From NCBI RefSeq assembly GCF_032062245.1, contig NZ_DAMBQF010000003.1:1-64000 (forward strand): a DNA stretch of 64,000 nt. Direction: 5' to 3'. The notes below the pieces were generated by a model. It worked only from the letters and a program-made list of their open reading frames with translations, made no database searches and had not been told where the DNA came from. Both the position numbers and the translations under genes were made by a program. The stretch is from Soonwooa sp032062245 (GTDB lineage: Bacteria > Bacteroidota > Bacteroidia > Flavobacteriales > Weeksellaceae). Of the stretch, positions 45,219 through 53,836 are shown in pieces (within the stretch, counting starts at the first letter, position 1; each line of letters begins with the position of its first letter).

Positions 45219-45273
45219 CGAACAAAAAAAGTAATATTTTATAATATTTATAAAATATTACTTTTTTTGTTCG
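45219..45273. repeat. Perfect 25-bp inverted repeat with a 5-base loop
   Basis: The left arm (45219-45243) starts CGAACAAAAAAAG and the right arm (45249-45273) is its exact reverse complement, with ATATT between. This is far longer than the terminators elsewhere in the window. It lies about 110 bp upstream of the dead M36 gene, inside a 496-bp gene-free stretch. Confidence 0.85.
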
Positions 45274-45380
45274 GTGTTTATATACAAACATTTGTTAATG
45301 ATGCAAGAAAGATTTAAAATTTTGTAATACACTAATAACCCATATATTAAAAATTGTTGTTGTTGATTTTAGTACAAAGA

Positions 45381-45421
45381 GTAGATAATTTATCTATCTA
45401 CAAACTAACTAACGTTAGTTA
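45381..45421. promoter_or_regulatory. Two adjacent palindromes, candidate operator
   Basis: GTAGATA / TATCTAC arms (45381-45401) lie next to the perfect 16-bp palindrome TAACTAACGTTAGTTA (45406-45421). Together they could be regulator-binding sites. The flanking genes are the dead M36 gene and, convergent, the alpha-oxoamine synthase, so the target is unclear. Confidence 0.4.
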
Positions 45422-45548
45422 ATTTTTTAAAATGTAGCAGTTTTTTATAATTTCAATTTATGAAGAAAGTGGGTTTTTATTTACTTTATTAAAAAGTAAT
45501 TATTACATTATTGTTAGAAAATGTATTGATATTTTATTAATTTAGTAA

Positions 45549-45584
45549 ATAAAAAACGTCGACTTCTATAAAGAAACCGACGTT
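45549..45584 (-). terminator. Terminator of the alpha-oxoamine synthase gene
   Basis: AACGTCG and CGACGTT arms separated by 16 bases are followed on the minus strand by a T run. It lies about 20 bp past the gene's stop codon. Confidence 0.75.
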
Positions 45585-45606
45585 GTAAGGATTGTTTTTT
45601 TATAAC

Positions 45607-46878
45607 CTAGATTGGTTTGAATTCTAAATGTTGTTCTGCTAACAGCTTTTCAGCTTGCTCCTTGTAATGGCCGCTAACCAATTTATCATGGATTGCTTCA
45701 AAGGCTGCAAGTGTTTCATTAATCTCTGTGTCTGTGTGAGAAGCTGTTGGGATTAATCTTAATAAAATCATCCCTTTTGGAATAACTGGATATACAACAA
45801 CCGATGTGAAGATTCCGAAGTTTTCGCGAAGATCTTTTACTAGAAGTGTCGCTTCAACTGGTGTACCTTGCATCATAACTGGCGTTACACAAGTGTTGGT
45901 GTCACCAAGGTTAAAACCTCTTTCTGTTAATCCGTTTTGTAGTTTATATACATTTTCCCAAAGTTTAGCCTTAATTTCTGGACGTGTTCTTAATAATTCC
46001 AATCTTTTAAGACCACCAATAACCATCGGCATTGTCAAAGATTTAGCAAAAATTTGAGATCTTAAGTTGAATTTTAGATATCTAATGATGTCTTTATTAC
46101 CAGCGATAAATGCTCCAAAACCAGCCATAGACTTAGCAAAAGTTGAGAAATATACATCAATCTGGTCTTGACAACCTTGCTCTTCACCCGCTCCGGCTCC
46201 AGTTTTTCCTAAGGTACCAAATCCGTGCGCATCGTCAACCAGTAATCTGAACTGGTATTTATCTTTTAGTGCGCAAATTTCTTTTAACTTACCTTGTTGT
46301 CCTCTCATTCCGAAAACACCTTCAGTAATTACTAAAATTCCGCCACCTGTTTCTTCCGCAACTTTAGTAGCTCTTTTTAAGTTTTTTTCTAAACTTTCGA
46401 TATCGTTATGCTTGTAGGTAAAACGCTTGCCAGAGTGCAATCTTACACCGTCAACGATACAAGCGTGAGAGTCCATATCATAGACAATAACGTCATGACG
46501 ATCAACTAAAGCATCGATTGTAGAGACCATACCTTGGTAACCAAAGTTAAGTAGATAAGCCGATTCTTTTTGAACGAAATCTGCTAACTCTTTTTCTAAT
46601 TGTAAATGTTGGTCAGTTTCTCCAGACATTGCACGTGCTCCCATAGGGTAGAACATACCATATTCTGCTGCTGCTTTTGCATCTGCAGCAATAACTTCTG
46701 GATGATTACAAAGTCCTAAATAATCGTTGGCACTCCAGAAGATAACTTCTTTACCTTGGAATTGCATTCTTGGGCCGATTGGTCCTTCTAATCTTGGAAA
46801 TATAAAATAACCTTCGCCATAATCTGCAAATTGTCCTAATGGTCCAGGGTTTTGTTTAATTCTGTCAAAAATATCCAT
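45607..46878 (-). CDS. PLP-dependent alpha-oxoamine synthase, probable cysteate acyltransferase for sulfonolipid
   Basis: A 423-aa fold-type I PLP enzyme that joins an amino acid to an acyl thioester with loss of CO2, the reaction class of serine palmitoyltransferase and glycine C-acetyltransferase. The cofactor residues are in place: H138 in DSHAC, D215/D216 and H218 in VDDAHGFG, and the Schiff-base Lys K249 in STFAKSMAGFG. In Flavobacteriia the closest relatives are, as I recall, cysteate-fatty-acyl transferases that start capnine synthesis. The adjacent cysteate/cysteine-synthase-like gene 50 bp upstream supports this. A serine palmitoyltransferase or aminoketone synthase is the alternative. 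The product would be 3-keto-capnine. Confidence 0.8.
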   Translation of the reverse strand: MDIFDRIKQNPGPLGQFADYGEGYFIFPRLEGPIGPRMQFQGKEVIFWSANDYLGLCNHPEVIAADAKAAAEYGMFYPMGARAMSGETDQHLQLEKELADFVQKESAYLLNFGYQGMVSTIDALVDRHDVIVYDMDSHACIVDGVRLHSGKRFTYKHNDIESLEKNLKRATKVAEETGGGILVITEGVFGMRGQQGKLKEICALKDKYQFRLLVDDAHGFGTLGKTGAGAGEEQGCQDQIDVYFSTFAKSMAGFGAFIAGNKDIIRYLKFNLRSQIFAKSLTMPMVIGGLKRLELLRTRPEIKAKLWENVYKLQNGLTERGFNLGDTNTCVTPVMMQGTPVEATLLVKDLRENFGIFTSVVVYPVIPKGMILLRLIPTASHTDTEINETLAAFEAIHDKLVSGHYKEQAEKLLAEQHLEFKPI

Positions 46879-46903
46879 GTACTATTTCTTTATAAAAAAT
46901 AAG

Positions 46904-46926
46904 CTCCCGATAAAAACCGGGAGTAT
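46904..46926 (-). terminator. Hairpin between the synthase-like gene and the alpha-oxoamine synthase
   Basis: CTCCCG and CGGGAG arms enclose eight bases and are followed on the minus strand by a T-rich run. It could end the upstream transcript or act as a leaky attenuator inside an operon, since the next start is only 26 bp away. Confidence 0.65.
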
Positions 46927-46928
46927 TT

Positions 46929-47966
46929 TTATTTAATTATTTCTGTTTTAAAAACTTCTTCGTAATTGTGAAAGCAATTGTTGACGAAACCTTGTTCTGC
47001 CATCCATTTGTCACTATACACTTTAGTAATGTAACGAGAACCGTGGTCTGGGAAAATAACAACAACAACATCGGTCTCTTTAAGAGGGTTGATGTTAGCA
47101 TATTGTATTAATCCTTGTACCGCAGCACCAGTTGTGTAACCACCCATAATAGCTTCTTTAAGAGCAATTTCTCTTGTACGGTAAGCACTCATCTCATCAT
47201 TAACTTTGATAAAACGATCTACTTTCTCAAATAAAAGTGCAGAAGGAATTAAGTTTTTCCCCATGCCTTCAATTTGATAAGGATGAATCTGAGTTTTATC
47301 TATTTTACCTGTCTCATGATAAGTTTTAAGAATAGAACCATCCGCATCAACACCAATAATTTGAATGTCTGGATTTTGTTCTTTCAAATACTTAGCCGAT
47401 CCAGTTAATGTTCCGCCAGTACCAGTACAAGCCACAAGATGAGTTATTTTACCTTGTGTTTGTTCCCAAATTTCGGGGCCAGTTGTTTGGTAGTGCGCAT
47501 CAATATTTAATTCATTAAAATATTGATTGATATAGATAGAATTAGGCGTTTCGCTAGCAAGGCGCTTAGCGACTTCGTAATAAGATCTCGGATCGTCGGC
47601 TGCTACGTTAGCTGGACAAACGAAAACCGTTGCTCCTAAAGCTTTTAGGTAGGCGATTTTTTCAGGTTTTGTTTTGTCACTTACGGCCAGGATACATTTG
47701 TAACCTTTGATAATACACACCATTGCTAGAGAGAAACCCGTATTGCCCGAAGTAGTTTCTACAACGACAGAGTCAGGCTTCAATAGTCCTTTCTTTTCGG
47801 CGCTTTCTATAATATGAAGCGCTATTCTATCTTTGGTAGAATGTCCAGGGTTATAAGATTCCAACTTAGCGTATACAGTCGCAGGAATGTCCTTTGTAAC
47901 TTGATTTAATTTTATAAGGGGAGTATTCCCAATTAAACCAAGAATGTTATCGTATACATTAGTCAT
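46929..47966 (-). CDS. Cysteine-synthase-family PLP enzyme, probable cysteate synthase
   Basis: A 345-aa fold-type II PLP enzyme. The Schiff-base Lys K45 stands in NPGHSTKDR, which differs from the CysK/CysM form NPxxSVKDR, so it is a distinct subgroup. The substrate loop TSGNTG is at 72-77 and the phosphate-binding GTGGTLTG at about 180-187. Generic annotation would be cysteine synthase or cystathionine beta-synthase. Its place directly upstream of an alpha-oxoamine synthase suggests that it makes L-cysteate from phosphoserine or a similar acceptor and sulfite for sulfonolipid synthesis. The two-gene linkage is seen; the substrate is inferred. Confidence 0.8.
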   Translation of the reverse strand: MTNVYDNILGLIGNTPLIKLNQVTKDIPATVYAKLESYNPGHSTKDRIALHIIESAEKKGLLKPDSVVVETTSGNTGFSLAMVCIIKGYKCILAVSDKTKPEKIAYLKALGATVFVCPANVAADDPRSYYEVAKRLASETPNSIYINQYFNELNIDAHYQTTGPEIWEQTQGKITHLVACTGTGGTLTGSAKYLKEQNPDIQIIGVDADGSILKTYHETGKIDKTQIHPYQIEGMGKNLIPSALLFEKVDRFIKVNDEMSAYRTREIALKEAIMGGYTTGAAVQGLIQYANINPLKETDVVVVIFPDHGSRYITKVYSDKWMAEQGFVNNCFHNYEEVFKTEIIK

Positions 47967-47999
47967 TATTTAACATTTTTCTCACTAAAAAACTGCTTG

Positions 48000-48007
48000 C
48001 AAAAATA
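48000..48007 (-). promoter_or_regulatory. Putative -7 promoter box of the cysteate-synthase-like gene
   Basis: On the minus strand TATTTTTG fits TAnnTTTG 33 bp before the ATG. No clear -33 element is seen. Confidence 0.45.
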
Positions 48008-48182
48008 CAAAAAAAATAATAGCGAAGTTAGTCTTTATCACTAAAAAATATCAGCTATTGCTTTTTCATGGTTTTTTAAAGTATTATCAAACTTTCAAAT
48101 ATTGCGCCAAAAATTAAAATTCTGTTAAAAGGCGAATGAAAATCAGTTAAAAGTCTTATTTTCGCACTAATTTGTGTAAAAT

Positions 48183-51100
48183 ATGAAGAATTGGACTTTT
48201 AAACAATGGAATACCATCTTGGGTTGGGTTGTTTTTGGCATTGCTTTAATCACGTATTTATCAACGATGGAGCGTCGTCTCAGCTTTTGGGACTGCGGAG
48301 AATATATCTCTTCCGCAGTTAAACTGGAAGTAACTCACGCGCCTGGTGCAGCATTATTCCAATTAATTGGAGCTGTGTTTGCGATGTTTGCGTTAGGTAA
48401 TTCCGAGAACTATGCTTTAGTAATTAATGCTTTGTCGGCGATTTGCAGTGCGTTCACCATCTTATTTTTGTTTTGGACGATTACACATTTCACAAGAAGA
48501 TTATTTAATAAAGAATATTCTGATCTGTCAGTAACCGAACAAATTGGTGTATTGTTTTCTGGAGCTATTGGTGCTTTGGCTTTCACATTTTCTGATACTT
48601 TTTGGTATTCTGCAGTTGAAGGCGAAGTATATGCGATGGCAACGTTGTTTATTGCAGTATTACTTTGGTTAAGTACAAAATGGGAAAACGAATATCACGA
48701 CCGTGGAAGTGAGCGTTGGATTATCCTAATTTTCTTTATAGTAGGACTTTCTGTTGGCGTACACATGATGTGTATGTTGGCATTGCCAGCGGCATGTTTT
48801 GTGTATTATGCTCGTAACTATAAATTCACTTGGAAGAATTTTATCATTGCAAATCTTGTTACGTTATTAATATTAGGTGTTGTTTTTAAAGGTATTTTCC
48901 CTTTGATTATGACTTTATTTGGTAAGAGTGAAATCTTCTTCGTTAACGGAATGGGACTGCCTTTCAATAGTGGGACAATTTTCGCTTTTGCAGTTTTGGT
49001 ATTGATTTGTTATTTCTTAATCAATTATTCAAGAAAAATAGGGAAGTCTTTGTATCAAACGATTGCTTTATCAATTTTATATATGGTGATTGGTTTTTCT
49101 TGTTGGATGGTGATTCCTATTCGTGCGAATGCTAATCCACCCATGAACTTGAATGATCCTGATAATGCTATTGGAATGCTTGATTACTACAATCGCGTGC
49201 AGTATGGTGATTGGCCGACAATGTATGGTCAAAATTATACCGCATATTTGGATTATAACGGGATTCTTAAAAATGAAGACGGAAGTTTTAAAACTAAGAA
49301 AACTGGTGATGTTTACGAAAAAGATGAAAAATCTGGACGTTATCGTGTAGTTGGAGAGCGTTTTAATTATGTCTTTAATCCTGCACACGTTAGTTTCTTG
49401 CCAAGAATGTTCAGTGAAGATAAAAGCGTTATTGCTAATTATATCTCGATGTATGGTGCGCCAGATTTTACATTTAATTATGATAACGAAGATGCCGCGA
49501 ATAGCCAAGAAGCACAACAATATTTTGATGCTCTAAGAAAGAAATTCGAGAACGGAAGTTTAAAATATAGCGATTATAACGAGGCTAAACAGTTTGAATT
49601 AATTAATGTTCAACGTCCAAGTTTAGCACAGAATTTAGATTATTTTATCACATTCCAAAACTATTATTATTTTGTTCGATATCTACTTTGGAACTTCTCA
49701 GGAAGACAAAATGACCTTGAAGGAAATATGCAAAACACGAATGGTAACTTTATAACAGGGATTTCTTTTATTGATAATAATCTTTGGGGTAATCAAAATG
49801 ATATGCCTGCGAAATTCCGAAATACAAGTACAGTTTACTTTTTCATGTTGCCATTGTTGTTAGGATTGTTAGGCTTTTTCTTCCAACTTAATAGAGATTT
49901 TGGAAGATTTTATGCTATTTTATCCTTATTTATATTGACAAGTGTCGCGATTGTTTTCTACACAGGTGTTAAACCTTTCGAAGTTAGAGAACGTGACTAT
50001 GCGATGGTTGGTGCTTTCTATGCCTTTGCGATTTGGATTGGTTTGGGAGCAGCGACGGTTTTCCATTTTGTACAACGAAAAGCGGATAGCAAAAATGTAA
50101 ACTGGGCTCTAGGTGCGGTATTAATTGCAATTCCGTTAATGATGGGCTTCCAGAACTATAATTCGCATGATAGAAGCAAAAGAAGTGCGGCCTACGATTA
50201 TTCTTATTCTTCTATTAAATCTTTACAGAAAAATGCATTATTGTTTGTATTTGGCGATAATGATACTTATCCAGTTTGGGGATTACAAGAGACGGAAGAG
50301 ATGCGTCCAGATGTTAAAATTGTAAACTTTACATTGTTAGCAACGCCTTGGTATCTTGACCAAATGAAGCGTAAAACTTATGAGGCAGCGCCTGTTCCGT
50401 CAACATTTGTACACGAAGATTATAGAGATGGCGCGAATGATCAAATCTATATGATGACCAAAAAAGATTGGGAGAATATTTTTGCTAATCTACACCAAGC
50501 GGGTGCGCCAGAAACGGAGTTTGCTGAATATAGAAAATTCTTAACGCAAGACTCGATGACAGTTAAAGAAGCAGTTAATTTCTTAAAACAAAAATCTGAA
50601 AATAAAACCGAAATCTTAAAAATGATCTTCGGTGAAAATAGCAAAACTGAACGTTTTAATTTTATCCCAGTTTCTAAGTTTGTATTGCCAGTTAACATTG
50701 ATAATGCTGTTAAATCAGGAATCATTACTGCGGCTGAAGCGCCTTTGGCTGAAAAATCAATTACGATTAATTACAAGAAAAATAGCATGTTCAAAAACAA
50801 TTTGATGTTATTGGATATCCTTGCAAACTTTGATTGGAAACGTCCGCTTAACTTCTCAAATGGTGGCGTATACGATCCTGAAAACTTATTCTTCCTTCAA
50901 GATTATCTTCAATTGGATGGTTTCAGTTATCGTTTGGTTCCGATCAAAACGCCAGAATCTGAGTCTGGTGAAATAGGAAGAGTTAATGCAGAGCAAATGT
51001 ATCATGTTATTAAAAACTATAAATGGGGTAATTTCAAAAATCTGAATGTCCATTTTGATGTTGCAGCATTAGAAAATATTTTGGGTTACAGATTGTCAAC

Positions 51101-51671
51101 AAGCCGTGCGGCTGTTGCTTTGGCACAAACTGGTCAAAAAGCAAAAGCCATCGAATTACTTAATCTAATTAGCAAAGAAATTCCTGAATCGAAATACAAT
51201 GATCCACGTTCTGTAAGTGCCATTGCTCATGCATATATTGTTGCCGGTGACGAACAAAAAGGTCTTAAAATGGCGGAGGTTATTAAGAAAGATATCTTTA
51301 AAGAATACGATTATTATTTAGGTTTAACGCCTCAGTTCCAAGCTTATTCGGCAAGACAAATGGGTGCAAAACCAATGGAATATGCGTATTTGGTTAATTC
51401 AATCTCGGATGCTTATAATGTGATAGGTCAAAAAGACAAAGGTTACCAATACACGGTTAATGCAGTGTCAGTTATTGATAAGCGATTTAATGCTTTTGTA
51501 AAAGAGTTACAAATGTTAGGGAAAGAGAAAGCTTTTAATAGATTGGACGAATCTCATAACATTACCAATTTTTATCAATACCTATTTGATGTGACCAATA
51601 AGTATGACACAACCTACGCCACCGAAAAAGAAGCGCAAGTGACACAAGCTTTGATGAAAGTCGCGCAATAA
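48183..51671 (+). CDS. DUF2723 (GT117) membrane glycosyltransferase, O-mannosyltransferase-like
   Basis: An 1162-aa integral membrane protein. The N-terminal half (about 1-330) has about nine helices and the family signature RLSFWDCGEYISSAVKLEV (about 30-48) in the first outer loop, where acidic D and E residues suggest the GT-C catalytic site. A large periplasmic part (about 330-545), a second membrane block (about 545-665), another soluble domain and a C-terminal TPR-like helical end (about 980-1160, AVALAQTGQKAKAIELL) follow. DUF2723 is CAZy family GT117, which includes TMEM260, a protein O-mannosyltransferase. Bacterial members may glycosylate exported proteins. A second GT-C-like gene follows 70 bp downstream. 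Confidence 0.88.
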   Translation: MKNWTFKQWNTILGWVVFGIALITYLSTMERRLSFWDCGEYISSAVKLEVTHAPGAALFQLIGAVFAMFALGNSENYALVINALSAICSAFTILFLFWTITHFTRRLFNKEYSDLSVTEQIGVLFSGAIGALAFTFSDTFWYSAVEGEVYAMATLFIAVLLWLSTKWENEYHDRGSERWIILIFFIVGLSVGVHMMCMLALPAACFVYYARNYKFTWKNFIIANLVTLLILGVVFKGIFPLIMTLFGKSEIFFVNGMGLPFNSGTIFAFAVLVLICYFLINYSRKIGKSLYQTIALSILYMVIGFSCWMVIPIRANANPPMNLNDPDNAIGMLDYYNRVQYGDWPTMYGQNYTAYLDYNGILKNEDGSFKTKKTGDVYEKDEKSGRYRVVGERFNYVFNPAHVSFLPRMFSEDKSVIANYISMYGAPDFTFNYDNEDAANSQEAQQYFDALRKKFENGSLKYSDYNEAKQFELINVQRPSLAQNLDYFITFQNYYYFVRYLLWNFSGRQNDLEGNMQNTNGNFITGISFIDNNLWGNQNDMPAKFRNTSTVYFFMLPLLLGLLGFFFQLNRDFGRFYAILSLFILTSVAIVFYTGVKPFEVRERDYAMVGAFYAFAIWIGLGAATVFHFVQRKADSKNVNWALGAVLIAIPLMMGFQNYNSHDRSKRSAAYDYSYSSIKSLQKNALLFVFGDNDTYPVWGLQETEEMRPDVKIVNFTLLATPWYLDQMKRKTYEAAPVPSTFVHEDYRDGANDQIYMMTKKDWENIFANLHQAGAPETEFAEYRKFLTQDSMTVKEAVNFLKQKSENKTEILKMIFGENSKTERFNFIPVSKFVLPVNIDNAVKSGIITAAEAPLAEKSITINYKKNSMFKNNLMLLDILANFDWKRPLNFSNGGVYDPENLFFLQDYLQLDGFSYRLVPIKTPESESGEIGRVNAEQMYHVIKNYKWGNFKNLNVHFDVAALENILGYRLSTSRAAVALAQTGQKAKAIELLNLISKEIPESKYNDPRSVSAIAHAYIVAGDEQKGLKMAEVIKKDIFKEYDYYLGLTPQFQAYSARQMGAKPMEYAYLVNSISDAYNVIGQKDKGYQYTVNAVSVIDKRFNAFVKELQMLGKEKAFNRLDESHNITNFYQYLFDVTNKYDTTYATEKEAQVTQALMKVAQ

Positions 51672-51695
51672 AATTTATTGAAAATTAAAATAAAT

Positions 51696-51723
51696 ACAGG
51701 TCTTAAGTTTTCTTGAGGCCTGT
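51696..51723 (+). terminator. Weak terminator-like hairpin after the DUF2723 gene
   Basis: ACAGG-T-CTTAAG and CTTGAG-G-CCTGT pair with one mismatch and a G:T pair. There is little T run, so read-through into the next gene is likely. Confidence 0.5.
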
Positions 51724-51741
51724 TATTATAAAACACAAACA

Positions 51742-53217
51742 ATGAATAAAAAATTACCCATTTATGCTTGTATCGCCATCGTGTTGATCAAGTTTTTGTT
51801 TCTTTTGACGCATCATATTCAGGAGGATGCGTTGATCACTTGGCGTGTCGCTCAGAATCTTTTGGACTACGGCGTTATAGGTTTTAATGGCGACGAAAAA
51901 ATCTCATCTTCTACGACGCATACTTATGTTTTCGTCTCTTATTTTTTCAATTTGATTTTTGGGAAAGCGTATTTTATGTATCCGCTTCTCATTTTTAATT
52001 CAGTTTTGTTCACAATAGGAAGTTATTTTCTCATGAAAATGTTGTTAAAAGAATATTGGCAACAAGCGGTTTTCATTGTGCTATTCGGGATTTTGCCACC
52101 GTCGATTAAGATTTCAATTCTTGGGATGGAATATGGTATTCTTTTCTTTTTAGAAATGTCTTTGCTGTATTATGGATTTTATCAAAAAAAGAACTGGGCG
52201 TTATTGCTTTTTCCACCACTGATTTTGTTTACGAGAATCGATACGGTTATCTTTTTAGGAATCGTTTTTATTGTTGATTTAATTTGGAATAAAAAAATAA
52301 ATTGGCGTTACATTTTAGGTGGAATAATCGGTGTTGGCGTTGTGTTAGCCTTTAACTGGTTTTATTTTGGAGAAGTTGTCAACAATACGATTACTGCGAA
52401 AAAATTGGCTTATCATAAAGAATTTTCAACGAGTCTAAGTTGGAAGTATTTCTTGATTAATTATGGCAACTATTGGGGAATGTTAAAGATGACGGCTAGC
52501 TTTAATCCTTATACGATTTTGGTGTTGTTGTTTGAGTTGTGCGCTTTCATTTATTTAGTAACAAAAAAGAATTCTCGTAACATTATTTTATGGATTATTT
52601 TTCTTTTTGCTTGGGCTAAACAAATTATATTTATCTCTCAAAAATCTTATTTCGATTGGTATTATTGGGTGCCACAGATTTTGTTATTTGCGGTGATTAT
52701 TGTATTTATTTTAGAACAAAAAACAAAACCAAATCTTTGGATGGCTTTGTTGCTCTTATTTTACATTATTCCGATGCTTGCTTATCAAACCATACATTCT
52801 ATCGCAACTGGAAATGGCGAATGGAATTACAGACGAAGCATTGGATTATTTTTGGACAAGTATGAAAAAGATAAAAACCAATGGATTTTCCTAGAGCCAG
52901 CAGGTTTTGTTCCTTATTATTCGCATCTTAAAACCATTGATGAAGTTGGTTTGGTTGATCGTGGCGTACAAACTGAAATTGTAAAGGACAAAAAACATTA
53001 TTGGTTTAATACCATTAAAAACAGACAACCAAAATATATTTTGGCTTACAAAGATATTTATCAAGATCCTGAATCTGAGTATTATAGACAGTATTATAAA
53101 CTTTTAAAAGAGTTTAGAATTAAAGATCATCTTAAAAGTGATAATCCTATTTTGGAAAAAATTTATAAACTAAAACCTTCTGGTAGAGATTATAATTTGT
53201 ACGAAAGAATAAAGTAG
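51742..53217 (+). CDS. GT-C-fold membrane glycosyltransferase-like protein
   Basis: A 491-aa protein with about ten to eleven hydrophobic helices covering residues 5-375 and a soluble C-terminal part (about 380-491). The first outer loop reads HIQEDALITWRVAQNLLDYG (about 25-44), like the EDAxIxxR...N...G..G motif of GT39/GT83-like lipid-linked sugar transferases, in which the acidic residue is catalytic. It uses polyprenyl-phosphate sugars if the parallel holds. The donor and acceptor are unknown. It lies just downstream of the DUF2723 gene on the same strand, so both could modify the same surface molecule. Confidence 0.7.
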   Translation: MNKKLPIYACIAIVLIKFLFLLTHHIQEDALITWRVAQNLLDYGVIGFNGDEKISSSTTHTYVFVSYFFNLIFGKAYFMYPLLIFNSVLFTIGSYFLMKMLLKEYWQQAVFIVLFGILPPSIKISILGMEYGILFFLEMSLLYYGFYQKKNWALLLFPPLILFTRIDTVIFLGIVFIVDLIWNKKINWRYILGGIIGVGVVLAFNWFYFGEVVNNTITAKKLAYHKEFSTSLSWKYFLINYGNYWGMLKMTASFNPYTILVLLFELCAFIYLVTKKNSRNIILWIIFLFAWAKQIIFISQKSYFDWYYWVPQILLFAVIIVFILEQKTKPNLWMALLLLFYIIPMLAYQTIHSIATGNGEWNYRRSIGLFLDKYEKDKNQWIFLEPAGFVPYYSHLKTIDEVGLVDRGVQTEIVKDKKHYWFNTIKNRQPKYILAYKDIYQDPESEYYRQYYKLLKEFRIKDHLKSDNPILEKIYKLKPSGRDYNLYERIK

Positions 53218-53224
53218 TAATGCT

Positions 53225-53250
53225 GAATTACGAATTACGAATTACGAATT
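53225..53250 (+). repeat. Heptanucleotide tandem array (GAATTAC)3.7
   Basis: Three exact GAATTAC units and a partial fourth begin 7 bp past the preceding stop codon. It is followed after a few bases by the second heptamer array, so nearly all of the spacer is tandem repeat. Confidence 0.9.
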
Positions 53251-53258
53251 AATTTTGT

Positions 53259-53303
53259 AAAACCTAAAACCTAAAACCTAAAACCTAAAACCTAAAACCT
53301 AAA
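53259..53303 (+). repeat. Heptanucleotide tandem array (AAAACCT)6.4 running up to a start codon
   Basis: Six exact AAAACCT units and a partial seventh end one base before the ATG of the DUF1697 gene. The array therefore occupies the position of the ribosome binding site and leader. Confidence 0.95.
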
Positions 53304-53304
53304 G

Positions 53305-53832
53305 ATGAAATTTTGTGCATTTCTTCGTGGCGTCAATGTCAACGGAACTTCCATGAAGATGAAAGACGTTTGCGATGTTTTTTCAAAAGGGGGAATGCAG
53401 AATGTACAAAGCCTTTTAGCAAGTGGTAATATCCTTTTTGAATCTGAAAATGATGCTGAAGCTTTAAAACCAATTTTAGAGAAATCGATGTCTGAGGCTT
53501 TTAGTTACGAGGCTTTTTTGTTTGTCAGAAGTTTGGAAGAAATTGAAGCTATTGCTGAAAATATGCCTTTTAAAACTAAAGAAGATTTTCATAATTATGT
53601 TTTTATTTCGGATAAAGAAACGTCAGCAGAGCTTTTGACTTTTTTTGAAAACGCTAAAAATAAAGAACAAGAATCTGCCAAAATTGTCAAGGATGTGTTC
53701 TATTGGCAGACTCCGAAAGGAAATACTTTGCAATCCGATTTTGGCAAAATTTTGGGAAAGAAAAGTCTAAAGGATAAACTTACAAGTCGTAATTTTAACA
53801 CCATTGAAAAAATTATAGCAAAACAGAAATAA
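53305..53832 (+). CDS. DUF1697-family protein
   Basis: A 175-aa soluble protein of the DUF1697 family. The signature at the N terminus is FLRGVNVNGTSMKMKDVCDVFSKGG, with LASGNILFES at about 39-48. The family function is unknown; it is widespread and usually a single gene. The coding start follows directly on a heptanucleotide repeat array, and no Shine-Dalgarno-like sequence can exist between them. It precedes kdsA by 4 bp, so kdsA translation may depend on transcripts that include this gene. Confidence 0.9.
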   Translation: MKFCAFLRGVNVNGTSMKMKDVCDVFSKGGMQNVQSLLASGNILFESENDAEALKPILEKSMSEAFSYEAFLFVRSLEEIEAIAENMPFKTKEDFHNYVFISDKETSAELLTFFENAKNKEQESAKIVKDVFYWQTPKGNTLQSDFGKILGKKSLKDKLTSRNFNTIEKIIAKQK

Positions 53833-53836
53833 TCTT

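Noticed and set aside
45219..45273. Insertion sequence end or complete MITE
   Set aside because: I found no flanking target-site duplication and no transposase, and the arms have no similarity to the other repeats in the window. It is kept only as an unexplained inverted repeat.
53225..53303. CRISPR-like array
   Set aside because: The seven-base units are contiguous with no spacers, and no cas gene is present in the window.
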